A DNA stretch of 64,000 nt from Flectonema sp. DT1601 (taxonomy: Eukaryota; Euglenozoa; Diplonemea; Diplonemida; Diplonemidae): positions 434,001 to 498,000 of the forward strand of contig OZ025824.1 of the NCBI GenBank assembly GCA_964019425.1. The letters are read 5' to 3'. How positions within the stretch are numbered: position 1 is the stretch's first letter; the number at the start of each line of letters is the position of its first letter. Below are positions 1-9,135 of this stretch, piece by piece. A program made the translations under genes and the position numbers. The notes below the pieces were generated by a model. It was given only the letters and a program-made list of their open reading frames with translations, was not told where the DNA came from and ran no database searches.

Positions 1-2595
1 CTTGAACCTGTCACCTACTGCTCTTGGAGGTTGCTGAAAGCTTTCAAATTGACGAGGAGTGTTGTGAGATGAAGTTGGAGCTGAGTTTTGATCTTTTTGA
101 GGAGAACTGTTATTAGAACGACTCATACCAACTCTAGTAGTAGTGTGTTCACTAACGGATGATGATTTACTACTGTCTGACTGTTTGGGTGAGTCGTTCT
201 TGTTCTTCGTATTTTTGAACGATGGTGATTCTGAATTGGCAGTAATTTCCCCATTTGTATTCGTAACATCCTTTTTGTCTGCTGTTATTCTAGACGCAGC
301 CTCAACACTGTAAAGTGATTCTTGAGGTAGAGTCGCAGTAGGACTATCACTTCCAGTAACTTCAGATTGCTGTTCGTATTTCTTACCAAATGAACTTGTT
401 GGACGTGTTTCGTTTACAAGATCTGTGGTCGACTCCTCACCAGCTTTCGGAGTAGTTTTTTCTGACTTTAATGTTGAAGACAGTTGTTCAGAATGAGCGT
501 CACTAGCTTGAGGAGTATTGTTCTTTGACTTCTTCTTTGACTTTGATTTGTGCTTCGTCTTACCGTCAGTGATGACTGGTGAATCACCTTGTTCAGATTG
601 CTTGGCTTTTGATTTCTTTTTTGACGAGTTGGACCCCGCGAGTTCGCTTTCAGAAAACGAATCTGTCTTCTTCTTCTTCTTCTTCGGGGAGGTCTCATTC
701 ACTGCGCTGGTGTCGTCGATATCATCGTCATCAGAGTACGTTAAGGAGTCTGGACTGTGTGTTTTACTATCGGGTTTTACTGGAATAGACTCATTAAGTT
801 TAGTATTAGAGGATGCTCTTGATGATAATCCTTTTTGATCTTCTGAGTTAGTTTCTATTTTAGAATTACTACTTTTCTTAGTCAGGTTTCCTTTTGAACT
901 CGTAGGTCTAACTTCATCTGGAGAAGGGTCTTCAGAAATACTTTTCTTCTTTTCGAGGTGTTCCATTGATGTTGATTGTCTCACCTCCTCCTCAGAGTAA
1001 GTTGGGGAACTATTTCTAATCAACTTCTTACTTGAATTTCCCTTTGAAGTAGTAGGCCTATCGAACTCCTCTTCAGTATCAGCAGTGCTTTTCTTCCCGT
1101 CGGACATGGATGATGGTTTCACTTCCTCCTCTGAATAAGTAGGAGAGTTATTTTTCTTCTTCTTACTTGAACTTCCTTTTGAGGTAGTGGGCCTGTCGAA
1201 TTCTTCACCCGAGTAAGTAGGGTCTTCACTCTTCTTGCTTGATTTTGTTGACAGTTTCACTTCCTCTTCTGAATAAGTAGGAGTGCTGTTCTTTTTCTTC
1301 TTACTTGAACTTCCCTTTGAAGTAGTTGGTCTGTCGAATTCCTCATCAGCAGTGATGTCGATGTTCTTCCCGTTGCTGGATTTCAACGATGGTTTCACTT
1401 CCTCTTCAGAGTAAGTTGGAGAATTGTTTTTCTTCTTCCTGCTGGAGCTTCCTTTTGAGGTGGTGGGTCTGTCAAATTCTTCATCTGAGTACGTGGGATC
1501 CGAGCTTTTCCTCATACTGGACTTAGGCCTCAACTCTTCCTCTGAATAAGTAGGAGAACTCTTCCTTTTGCTTGAAGTTCCTTTTGAGGTGGTGGGTCTG
1601 TCAAGTTCTTCATCTGAGTAGGTCTCGCGAGTAGAATTTCTTTTCTTATTTTGTTTTCCCTTTGAGGTTGATGGCCTGCTGACATCTTCAACAGGCGGCT
1701 TTGATTTGTTGGGGTTCTCGAATTCATCATCTGAATAAGTCTCCAATACCTTCTTGCTGTGTTTTTTCTTAGAAGTCGAGTGTTTTTTAGTGATTATTTC
1801 ATGTTCTACGTCAGAATTGTCATCGTGTTTACTGGCACTAGTGGGAGTGTCGGTGGAGTATTTTGGTGAACTTTTTTTCCTGTTCGATATTCCTTTCGAT
1901 GTAGAAGGACGTGATGCGATAAGATCATCATCTTGACTTTGTCTGTTGTGTTTTCCTTTTGATGTTGTTGGCCGTTCGAAGTCTTCGTCGGCTTCACCGC
2001 ACGCCTGAGACTGGACTCGAGATGTTCGCTTCTTCGATTTTCCTTTCGAAGTTCCTGGTCTGGAGTTGAAATTCTCATCATCATATGTTGGGAATTCTTC
2101 TTTTGCTTTCTTTTTGGATTTACTCTTTGGTTTCTTCTTACTACTCTCAACGTAACTCTTCACTTCAGTTGCCGGTTCGAAGTCATCCTCATAAGAAGCA
2201 GTTGTGGTAGTGTGAAGTAGAGGGTCTGCGGAGGGTTCTTTGCGACCACTTCGGGAAGCAGTTCCTGGTCGGGTCGGAGCATCTCGCGTCTTCTTCACTG
2301 GATTGTGTGTGTCTTCTAAACAAGAAAAGTCCGACAGAGATGATTGTCGTCGTATTGAACCGTCTGCTTCCATTTTCTGTAAATCTCTTCTCAGTTGCAT
2401 CATTATTTCCTCGTCGTCTAAATCGGAAGCGTCATCAACTTGAACTTGTTGTTTGTTAGTCATCACTGCTGCTACTTCATCATCTTCACTGAGACCTTCA
2501 TTACGATCCTCGTAGACTTCAGTTGTTGGCTTTAGTGGAGGAGACTCAAACTCATCACTGTAGAGGTCGTCATAGTCGTCATCACTCGTCATCAT
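1..2595 (-). CDS. Ser/Lys/Glu-rich repeat protein, C-terminus beyond window
   Basis: The frame is open from an ATG at 2595 to the left edge, giving about 865 residues with no stop, so the 3' end is missing. The protein starts MMTSDDDYDDLYSDEF and is acidic for about 100 residues. It then becomes low-complexity, with about ten copies of a motif close to RPTTSKG. Each copy is followed by a Ser/Lys run and an acidic TYSDEEF or TYSEEEV block. The last 250 visible residues are Ser/Thr/Lys-rich without the strict repeat. There is no signal peptide, membrane segment or catalytic motif. The alternating charge and many SP/TP sites suggest a disordered, phosphorylated scaffold, for example nuclear or cytoskeletal, but that is inference. 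I do not recognise the family. No intron is needed in the visible part. Confidence 0.85.
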   Translation of the reverse strand, partial: MMTSDDDYDDLYSDEFESPPLKPTTEVYEDRNEGLSEDDEVAAVMTNKQQVQVDDASDLDDEEIMMQLRRDLQKMEADGSIRRQSSLSDFSCLEDTHNPVKKTRDAPTRPGTASRSGRKEPSADPLLHTTTTASYEDDFEPATEVKSYVESSKKKPKSKSKKKAKEEFPTYDDENFNSRPGTSKGKSKKRTSRVQSQACGEADEDFERPTTSKGKHNRQSQDDDLIASRPSTSKGISNRKKSSPKYSTDTPTSASKHDDNSDVEHEIITKKHSTSKKKHSKKVLETYSDDEFENPNKSKPPVEDVSRPSTSKGKQNKKRNSTRETYSDEELDRPTTSKGTSSKRKSSPTYSEEELRPKSSMRKSSDPTYSDEEFDRPTTSKGSSSRKKKNNSPTYSEEEVKPSLKSSNGKNIDITADEEFDRPTTSKGSSSKKKKNSTPTYSEEEVKLSTKSSKKSEDPTYSGEEFDRPTTSKGSSSKKKKNNSPTYSEEEVKPSSMSDGKKSTADTEEEFDRPTTSKGNSSKKLIRNSSPTYSEEEVRQSTSMEHLEKKKSISEDPSPDEVRPTSSKGNLTKKSSNSKIETNSEDQKGLSSRASSNTKLNESIPVKPDSKTHSPDSLTYSDDDDIDDTSAVNETSPKKKKKKTDSFSESELAGSNSSKKKSKAKQSEQGDSPVITDGKTKHKSKSKKKSKNNTPQASDAHSEQLSSTLKSEKTTPKAGEESTTDLVNETRPTSSFGKKYEQQSEVTGSDSPTATLPQESLYSVEAASRITADKKDVTNTNGEITANSESPSFKNTKNKNDSPKQSDSSKSSSVSEHTTTRVGMSRSNNSSPQKDQNSAPTSSHNTPRQFESFQQPPRAVGDRFK
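1020..2075 (-). repeat. Coding tandem repeat (TYSDEEFDRPTTSKG type)
   Basis: Within the partial gene, a unit of about 45-60 residues recurs in tandem. It combines SPTYSEEEV or DPTYSDEEF, then DRPTTSKG, then SSSKKKKN. The best-preserved copies lie between about 1040 and 1600. Copies farther right (1620-2070) keep only RPSTSKG or RPGTSKG. Similarity at the DNA level among the left copies suggests recent expansion. Confidence 0.8.
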
Positions 2596-3165
2596 CTAAA
2601 GAAGAGATAATAATAAACAGAGTTTCGTATTGTAAACAATTTCTTTAGGTTTTTAGTCGAATGAATATATTTTCTGATGAGTTAAACAAAAATAATTAAC
2701 CAAATCTAAATCACATATCAAAACATGTCCTATGGGGGAAATCTAAAAAAGAAATTGAAAAAGTGTGAGTGGGAGGATGTAATCAAACTTTGCACTTTCA
2801 GAGTACTTCAGAGTACTACGAATACCGTGTTAAACATCAGAATGTTCGTTCGTTCGTTCTTTTTTTTTTTTTTTTTTTCCACCCTTATCGCTATCTCATG
2901 ACAACAGAAGGGACCTAATTTTTTATTTTGTTTTCCTTAATTATCCATACTGTGCAGAGTCAACTACGTTTCTAATATACGCCTCTAATAAAAGGCGTGA
3001 TGGGGGAAAAGGAAAGGGAGATTGAGGACTAGTGACGGGACATAAGAAAAAAAGAAAAAGAAAAAAAAAAAGGAATCTAAGAATAAAATAAGCAACAAAC
3101 AGAGAGCAGCACCAATTGCAATCAGTAGAAAAGACTGACTTAATACTATAAATGACCCTGTTAAG

Positions 3166-3199
<34 letters not shown>

Positions 3200-3257
3200 A
3201 TTGTCATGAAGCGTGAACAACACAATGACCCAATGTTATATAATTACTTTATTTTAA
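2596..3257. other. Intergenic, homopolymer-rich
   Basis: I see no gene here. The stretch holds a T run of about 18 at 2861, an A-rich tract at 3046-3071 and a long A run at 3170-3198. On the minus strand an AATAAA (3248-3253) lies just after the gamma-tubulin stop codon and could be its polyadenylation signal. Confidence 0.5.
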
Positions 3258-4756
3258 TTAAAAACCGGCATCCTTTAGGAAATCTTCCTTCGATGCTTCC
3301 TCGTAGTCTTTAATTAATGAAGACACTACCTCTTCACTATCTCTAAACTCATCAAGATTTTCTTTGAATGGAGCGAATCTTTTATAGTTTTCTAAGTATG
3401 CTTCTCTATTCATCATTTGCTTGTATTGGTTATGAATTCTTTTAAATAAATTTTGAATACTCGTATGGTTTGTAAGCATGAGACCTGAAACACGATGAGA
3501 AGTCTCAACGTATGGTGATTTTCGTGATAACGCAATTTGACATCCGGCTGGTCCCCAAGGGATGAATCGAAGATCTCTGCTTTGAAGTCTAACCAGCGAC
3601 TGATGAACTTCTGATGGATCGACATCTCCTTGGATAATACATTGAATACTCATATAACATCCGTTTTGTGTACCAACTGAGACCATGTTGTTTTTTGGAT
3701 TTAACAATCTCGTGATGACGTCCAGAACACTTGTTTTTCTAACACTACTGATTGGTCCTCTGTCTAAACTTAAAGGAGTATAACCAGTCATTAAGAAGTG
3801 AGTTCTTGGTAATGGAATTAGACTAGCAATCAAATCTTCAAGACCATTATTCATATAACCCGGGTATCTAAGAGTTGCTGTACTGGCTGCCATTACAGTA
3901 GCCACTAGTTTGTTTACTTGGTCTTGGTTTGGATTGGATACGTTGAAAGTATCTTCAGCGATTCTATTCAACGCATTGTTATCTAACACAACAACACAAT
4001 CAGCACATAGAGTTAATCTTTTCATCGTTAGCATACTATTGTATGGTTGTACAACAACGTTATCGTCTCCTCCGTTCTTACTGTTGGCTGGGAATACTGA
4101 ATATGTTTGAACTAATTTTTTTGGCCAATGATCTGACAAATCTTCCAATATGAAAGATCCAAGACCTGAACCAGTCCCACCAGCGATACTGTGAGTTAGT
4201 ACAAACCTGTTTTGTGTTGTTTTTGTTTTGTTTTTGTTTTTTGTTGAAATATAATAAAAACAAATTTGACGTACCCTTCGAATGAATCCGAACCCTCAAC
4301 TTCTCTTGAGATCATTTCATTTATGGTGTCGGATATTTCGTGTCCTATGCTGAAACTGTTTTGTGAGTGTTTGATTATGATTCTTTTTTTTATATAAAAA
4401 ACAGTACTCTCAGAAAAGGTTGTAGTCACATACCCGTTGGCCCAGTTATTTCCGGCACCAGAACCCTCTCTGTGAACAAATATGTTCTCAGGATTGAACA
4501 GGTTCGCTTGTGATCCTTTTGTGATTTTATTAACGACTCTATCCTCGAGGTCGATAAGTAACGCTCTCGGAACGTATTTATGATCATCTGCTTGGTAGAA
4601 AAACACATCCTTACAATCACCAGCATCTTCAGTTGCAAACGGCTGTAGTGTTCCATCACTAGCGATACCATGTTCGAGACAAAGTTGTTGCCAAAATGAA
4701 CTACCAACTTGGTTTCCACACTGTCCCACCATGAGATTGCATAGCTCTCTTGGCAT
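3258..4756 (-). CDS. TUBG: Gamma-tubulin
   Basis: Gamma-tubulin is the GTP-binding tubulin that nucleates microtubules in the gamma-tubulin ring complex at centrosomes or basal bodies. Three exons join in frame: 4756-4434, 4355-4275 and 4206-3258. They give 450 residues, the usual family length. The start MPREL matches the family, as do [15 protein letters not shown], the nucleotide-loop motif GGTGSG (about residue 144), VVQPYNS, ALNRIA, RYPGYMN and SRKSPYV. Introns are 78 and 68 nt, with donors GTATGTG and GTACGTC, and both acceptors read CAAAACAG. Splicing restores exactly the spacing of the conserved NWANG-to-GGTGSG region. The C-terminus is short, without the acidic tail of alpha- or beta-tubulin. 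The sequence is moderately diverged, but the subfamily assignment is secure. Confidence 0.96.
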
Positions 4757-5224
4757 TGTTTTATTTTGTTAAGACTTTTTTTTTTATTAAGATAAGATAA
4801 CATAACAAATAGAGTAGTAAGTACACTTTGATTTGTTTTATTCAGAAACCCCCTCCGTCAGTAATTCAAACTCAAGTACACATCGAGCGTATCCAAAAAG
4901 AACAACAACAACAATACGTTTTTTTCGTATAGTAATCTTGTAACAAACAAACCAAAGCAAAAAGGGTAAACAAAAATAAAAATAAAAACGGGCTACCATA
5001 AAAACGTGTAAACTAATAACGAGGTCAAACTCAAAGACACAAACTATCACCTAAAAGGAGAGGAATACTTGCTAGCGGTGTAAGATTTTTATGTAAAAAT
5101 AGGATTTACATTTTTTGATGTGCATCACACTCGCACAGCCATCAGTACTACTTAAACAGTTCAACAACTCTACGACTCTGTGAGTCGGAATATATAATAT
5201 CAACACCAACGGAATTGATCAGAA
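4757..5224. other. Intergenic, no gene seen
   Basis: AT-rich spacer between gamma-tubulin and the Mpv17-like gene. A 70-codon minus-strand frame (4838-5050) lacks any recognisable motif and has composition like the spacer, so I do not call it. Confidence 0.4.
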
Positions 5225-6103
5225 TTAATATCGAAATAATAAAGATTCACCTCTTGCTGGAAGTTTAAAGAATGAGCTAATGACTCGAACTTCTGTTCGA
5301 TCATTTGGTGAGTACGGTCGTCTGAATTGAAAATCAGCAACGAGAGATGCGAAGTCTTCAACGGAACCAGCTGAGTCATCTGACAAGTCTGAAAGACCAC
5401 AACTACTTCCTGAACTCGATACGCTATCATCATTATCACGTGAAGATAACAGTGGTTGGTATTTTATTAATCTAGTGCGGTGTTGACGAGGTCTTTGTGA
5501 TGTTATTATCTCTTCTTTAACTTGTTGTTGTTGCTCTTCTTCTTCTTCTTCTTTTTGAACCTGTTCTTCTGATTGCTTCACAGGATCTGATTTCTGTTCC
5601 CGTTCTAGTGCTCTATTCAACATATAGGAGTAGTAGACATTATAACCAAATCCAGCTACTCGAAGTACAACTGCCTGAGCAACTAAGTCGTTTGGGAATA
5701 CCGAAAAAGCAATGAAATTAGACAACGGCTTTATGAGAAATGATATGCCTTGGGCTTCGAAGAAGTCGGTGCGTAATTTCTTTTTTACGTCGGAGAAATC
5801 CCCAGTTTTTGAATATAAAACGATACCCATGCTGGCTGCTCGGAGAACGGGGGCGAATAAGAATTGATTAACACAAGTCTTACCCAACGCAATCTGTAAT
5901 CCTGGCCCCTCTTCAAACATTGTATCTACAGCATAATGTCTAACAAATTGAGTCATGCCTTGAAAACCTACTCCTGTAGCAGTGAATGTACCCGCTCTGT
6001 TCCAATCAATTTGTTCTTCACATCCTTCTATGCGTTGGGCTACCAGGTCAGAAGCTAAACTAAATCCTCCATTTACAGCAATAAACCCAACAAGTGAATC
6101 CAT
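5225..6103 (-). CDS. Mpv17/PMP22-family membrane protein with Q/E-rich tail
   Basis: The first 170 residues of this 292-residue protein match the Mpv17/PMP22 family. These are small four-helix proteins of the mitochondrial inner membrane or peroxisome membrane. Visible family features are SDLVAQRIEG (residues 18-27, the GDxxAQ-like region), WNRAGTFTATGVGF (34-47), NQFLFAPVLRA (79-89, the DQxxxxP region), the K/R-rich DVKKKLRTDFF segment and a final hydrophobic VAGFGYNVYYSYML. After residue 170 comes a tail of about 120 residues unlike the family. It starts Glu/Gln-rich (EEEEEEQQQQ), then becomes Ser/Asp-rich. This tail may be a cytosolic regulatory extension. Single exon. The start at 6103 puts the first helix at the N-terminus, as in relatives. 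Organelle location is inferred. Confidence 0.8.
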   Translation of the reverse strand: MDSLVGFIAVNGGFSLASDLVAQRIEGCEEQIDWNRAGTFTATGVGFQGMTQFVRHYAVDTMFEEGPGLQIALGKTCVNQFLFAPVLRAASMGIVLYSKTGDFSDVKKKLRTDFFEAQGISFLIKPLSNFIAFSVFPNDLVAQAVVLRVAGFGYNVYYSYMLNRALEREQKSDPVKQSEEQVQKEEEEEEQQQQVKEEIITSQRPRQHRTRLIKYQPLLSSRDNDDSVSSSGSSCGLSDLSDDSAGSVEDFASLVADFQFRRPYSPNDRTEVRVISSFFKLPARGESLLFRY

Positions 6104-6214
6104 ATAATTAGTGTATCTGTGATAGTGGATTATGTTCTACTACAGAACGAATGATATAAATAAACTTTTTTTATCATGGAAATGACAATAAGTTTTCTGT
6201 ATTGAATCTGAACA

Positions 6215-6769
6215 TCAATTAATCTGAAGAAGGTGTCTCGTAACTCCTCGTTGTCGTTGTGATTTTCGTTTATTTTTCCAAAATGATTTTAAATGTTGAT
6301 CAAAGTTTGCATCATACGATGAAGTAATTTCTCGAGGAACTTCAAAACTATTTCCTAAACTCAAAGAGGAGGTACGACGTTGAGGAGTTGACAATCGACT
6401 AACACAAGCAACGACATCTGCTTGAGAAACATGTGCTGTATTTAGATTCTGATCTCGGTAGAGAATTGAATCTGAAGTCATAGCTTCCCTCATTGCTTCC
6501 TTTCTTTCAGATGTTTTCTTATTCACATACAACCGATTGAAACATGAGATTGATTTTAATTGTCTCCGTTCATCCATTTGTTTCTTTTTGTTATTTCTTT
6601 TAGTCGACAACACATCATACGTTCTGCTTTCTATCTGTCCCAAGGGTACGAGACCAGGAGCTGATCCATATTTTGGGTTACTTTTATTCACAGTGACTCT
6701 TGAGGCTCTGATTGTTGTTGGTTGCTTCTCGTATGGTAACCACAAGTCAACAAGCAGCTTCTCAGACAT
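6215..6769 (-). CDS. Small basic hypothetical protein
   Basis: The 184-residue frame starts MSEKLLVDLWLPYEKQ and ends RQRGVTRHLLQIN. It is basic and predicted mostly disordered, with a Lys/Arg-rich patch near residues 57-68 and another at the C-terminus (FWKNKRKSQRQRG). It has no membrane segment, signal peptide or repeat, and I do not recognise it. Unlike the homopolymer-driven frames nearby, its composition is balanced. It sits 111 bp upstream of the Mpv17-like start on the same strand, which supports a real gene. A TTAG lies 12 nt before the ATG. Function unknown. Confidence 0.65.
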   Translation of the reverse strand: MSEKLLVDLWLPYEKQPTTIRASRVTVNKSNPKYGSAPGLVPLGQIESRTYDVLSTKRNNKKKQMDERRQLKSISCFNRLYVNKKTSERKEAMREAMTSDSILYRDQNLNTAHVSQADVVACVSRLSTPQRRTSSLSLGNSFEVPREITSSYDANFDQHLKSFWKNKRKSQRQRGVTRHLLQIN

Positions 6770-7418
6770 TTGTGTAAGCTAATAGTATGGAATTAATATT
6801 ATGTGTCGCTTGTCAAAGATAGATACCACTGAACTGTATGTTCCATTACTGATATTCGAAAGAAAATAAACCACTGGATCGGTTGTGGAATACTACGGGT
6901 GACAAGGGAGATGACACCCAAAAACAAAAAAAAACAAAAAAACCAGCAATGTCAAAGAGAAATAAAAAAAAAAAAAAAAAATACAAACAAAAATGGGGGA
7001 AAAATAAAAGAGGAAACGTTTTTTTTTTTTTTTTTTTTTTTTTGTTTTTTTACGATCACTGAGTAATCAATGGAGCAAGAACCTTGACCTTCATCACATT
7101 GCAATGTTTTTTTAATGCAAAACTTAGAAAAGCAAATTACGACAAGTACACCTGCACGTTTTTTTTTTTTTTCTGTTAAAACACCCCCCCCCCCCCCCCC
7201 CCCCCCCCCACTTATATTCATCATGTTTGCTACGTTGAAGCATTGCGACATCGATAAGAAAAAAAACACTTCCACTATAAATTGTTACATGTCCCCTTAT
7301 TCTCTTTGAAGATGACAACGTGGCATTAGCCAGTTAGTCATCATGTGTTCTGTAATATAATACGCAGAATACGTAAATATGTTTATTGATAATAAATATA
7401 AAGAGATTAACAAACTGT
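6770..7418. other. Intergenic, homopolymer-rich
   Basis: No gene. The stretch holds several A or T runs of 13-23 nt and one run of 26 C (listed separately). Frames coding for Phe or Lys runs here are artefacts of the homopolymers. An AATAAA on the minus strand at 7382-7387, about 32 nt past the thiolase stop, could be its poly(A) signal. Confidence 0.5.
7184..7209. repeat. Poly(C) run of 26
   Basis: An uninterrupted run of 26 C on the plus strand, in DNA where long homopolymers are otherwise A or T. On the minus strand it is a G26 tract able to form G-quadruplexes. It lies about 210 bp downstream of the thiolase gene. Confidence 0.9.
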
Positions 7419-8591
7419 TTATGCCATCTCAACACAAACAGCAGTTGCTTCCCCTCCTCCGATACAAAGGGAAGCAATACCACGTTGCTTACCTTCAGCA
7501 CGAAGAGCATTGATAAGAGAAACAATAATTCTTGAACCAGATGATCCAATTGGATGCCCTAATGAAGTAGCTCCACCGTGAATATTAATCTGTTCGTGTG
7601 CAATCGACATATCACGCATGGCTGCCATGGTGACGATAGCGAATGCCTCATTAATCTCCCAAAGGTCGATATCCTTCACAGTCAAGTTCAGGTTATCCAA
7701 CAACTTCCTCATAGCTGGCGCTGGTGCAGTGGTGAAGTATTTTGGAGTCTGTGCGTGTTGAGTGTAACCACTAACCCATGCAATTGGTGATAGTCCAAGA
7801 GATGAAACCTTCTCTTCTGAAGCAAGAACAAGACAAGAAGCTCCATCATTAATAGAACTACTGTTTGCAGCAGTGAGTGTTCCAGTCTTTTCAAATGCTG
7901 GGCGAAGACTTGGGATCTTATCAGCTCTGGCCTGTCCTGGGGACTCATCTGTGTCAACAACAGTTACCTTTCCTCCACGTCCAGGAACTGAGACTGGAGC
8001 GATTTCCCAGTCGAAGACTCCACTTTCCTGAGCAGCCTTGGCACGTCTGAGTGACTCCAATGCGTAGGCATCCTGCTCTTCACGTGAGAAGTTGTACTCC
8101 TTGGCACAGATCTCACCACAGTTACCCATGTGAACATTGTCATACGGATCCCAAAGACCATCATTAATCATAGAGTCCTTCATCTTCTTGTGTCCCATCT
8201 TTGGACCACTACGGTCGAGGACGTATGGAGTCATCGACATGTTCTCCATTCCTCCTACGATGACGACATCGTTACTTCCAGCCTTGATAGAATCAGAACC
8301 CATCATTAAGCATTTCATACCACTACCACACACCTTGTTAACAGTTGTACATGGAATGCTCTCTGGAAGACCAGCTCCCAAAATAGCCTGTCTGGTAGGA
8401 GCCTGACCGATACCAGCACCAACAACGTTTCCAAAAAGCGCCTCGTTGATCTCATCATTTGGTACCTTTGACTGCTCCATGGCTGCAGTGATTGCAGTGG
8501 AGGCCAGTTTTGGGGCTGGCACACCCGACAAAGACCCCATGAAGGCACCCATCGGGGTACGCTTAGCGGCGACAATCGCAATGCGAGACAT
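7419..8591 (-). CDS. ACAT: Acetyl-CoA acetyltransferase (biosynthetic thiolase)
   Basis: This enzyme condenses two acetyl-CoA to acetoacetyl-CoA, or runs the reverse, at the entry to the mevalonate pathway or in ketone and fatty-acid metabolism. The single 390-residue exon has the normal family length and all thiolase hallmarks: the acyl-accepting Cys88 in NKVCGSGMK, GGMENMS, the NEAFA motif, His346 in GGATSLGHPIG and the second Cys376 in CIGGGEATA. It starts directly with the mature fold (MSRIAIVAAKRTPMG), so there is no mitochondrial presequence. The C-terminus VEMA is not a PTS1 signal. It is therefore probably cytosolic. Codon use is richer in G and C at third positions than in the neighbours, as expected for a highly expressed gene. 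Confidence 0.96.
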   Translation of the reverse strand: MSRIAIVAAKRTPMGAFMGSLSGVPAPKLASTAITAAMEQSKVPNDEINEALFGNVVGAGIGQAPTRQAILGAGLPESIPCTTVNKVCGSGMKCLMMGSDSIKAGSNDVVIVGGMENMSMTPYVLDRSGPKMGHKKMKDSMINDGLWDPYDNVHMGNCGEICAKEYNFSREEQDAYALESLRRAKAAQESGVFDWEIAPVSVPGRGGKVTVVDTDESPGQARADKIPSLRPAFEKTGTLTAANSSSINDGASCLVLASEEKVSSLGLSPIAWVSGYTQHAQTPKYFTTAPAPAMRKLLDNLNLTVKDIDLWEINEAFAIVTMAAMRDMSIAHEQINIHGGATSLGHPIGSSGSRIIVSLINALRAEGKQRGIASLCIGGGEATAVCVEMA

Positions 8592-8987
8592 TATAAATAG
8601 TTATTGCTGAATACAGAAATAGTTATTAATGATTTACCTTAACAAGAATCAAACACCTGAAAGCTAAACTACTTCACATAAAATACGTCAATTGCTGTAA
8701 TTAAAATAAGTTCTATCCATAAACAACGACACTCATTAATGAACAATAATAAGGAATAAGGATACAATACAAACTGTGCTAGAGTTGGGTAATTTCTATT
8801 TTACTTTTTGTAATACAAGGGGTAGTAGACTTTTCTCAAATATAATACAGACAACAGATGTCGATTCACACAAAACTAAAAAAATTCTCTTCGCCTGTGG
8901 CTGTGTAGAAACAGACCTAGTTAGTGAAACAGGCGAAGGTTATGGTTGGGAACTATCCTCAAGAGGATGGTGCAACGCAGGTATCAA
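8592..8987. other. Spacer with degraded copy of downstream gene's end
   Basis: Between the coiled-coil gene's stop and the thiolase start. Its right part (about 8891-8985) is a diverged duplicate of the last coding segment of the coiled-coil gene. The remainder is plain AT-rich DNA. No separate gene is seen. Confidence 0.6.
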
Positions 8988-9135
8988 TCATACAGCAGTA
9001 GATGTTATAAAGTTTAAACCTCCTCTCTTCGTCGATGGCTGTGCGGAAACAGACCTACTCAGTGAAACAGACGGTCTTCGTATCACAGGTTGTGGTTTTG
9101 GACTATCCTCAGGAGGATGTTGCAACGCAAGCAAT
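8891..9135 (-). repeat. Imperfect tandem duplication of a gene's 3' coding end
   Basis: The plus-strand segments 8893-8979 and 9027-9130 align. Both contain GGCTGTG, GAAACAGACCTA, TCAGTGAAACAG or its variant, GGACTATCCTCA or its variant, and TGCAACGCA. The right copy codes for the final residues of the coiled-coil protein (HPPEDSP to SVSLSRSVSAQPSTKR). The left copy lies beyond the stop codon. It still reads PSPVSLTRSVSTQPQAKR in one frame but is interrupted by stops in the original frame. Confidence 0.8.

Noticed and set aside
2941-3225. 94-codon minus frame with long Phe run
   Set aside because: The Phe run is read from an A homopolymer and the remainder is low complexity; no homology-like features.
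4838-5050. 70-codon hydrophobic minus frame past gamma-tubulin start
   Set aside because: AT-rich spacer composition, no motif, and no splice signals linking it to a gene.
6952-7318. Overlapping frames with poly-Gly or poly-Pro
   Set aside because: Created by the C26 run and the neighbouring T runs.
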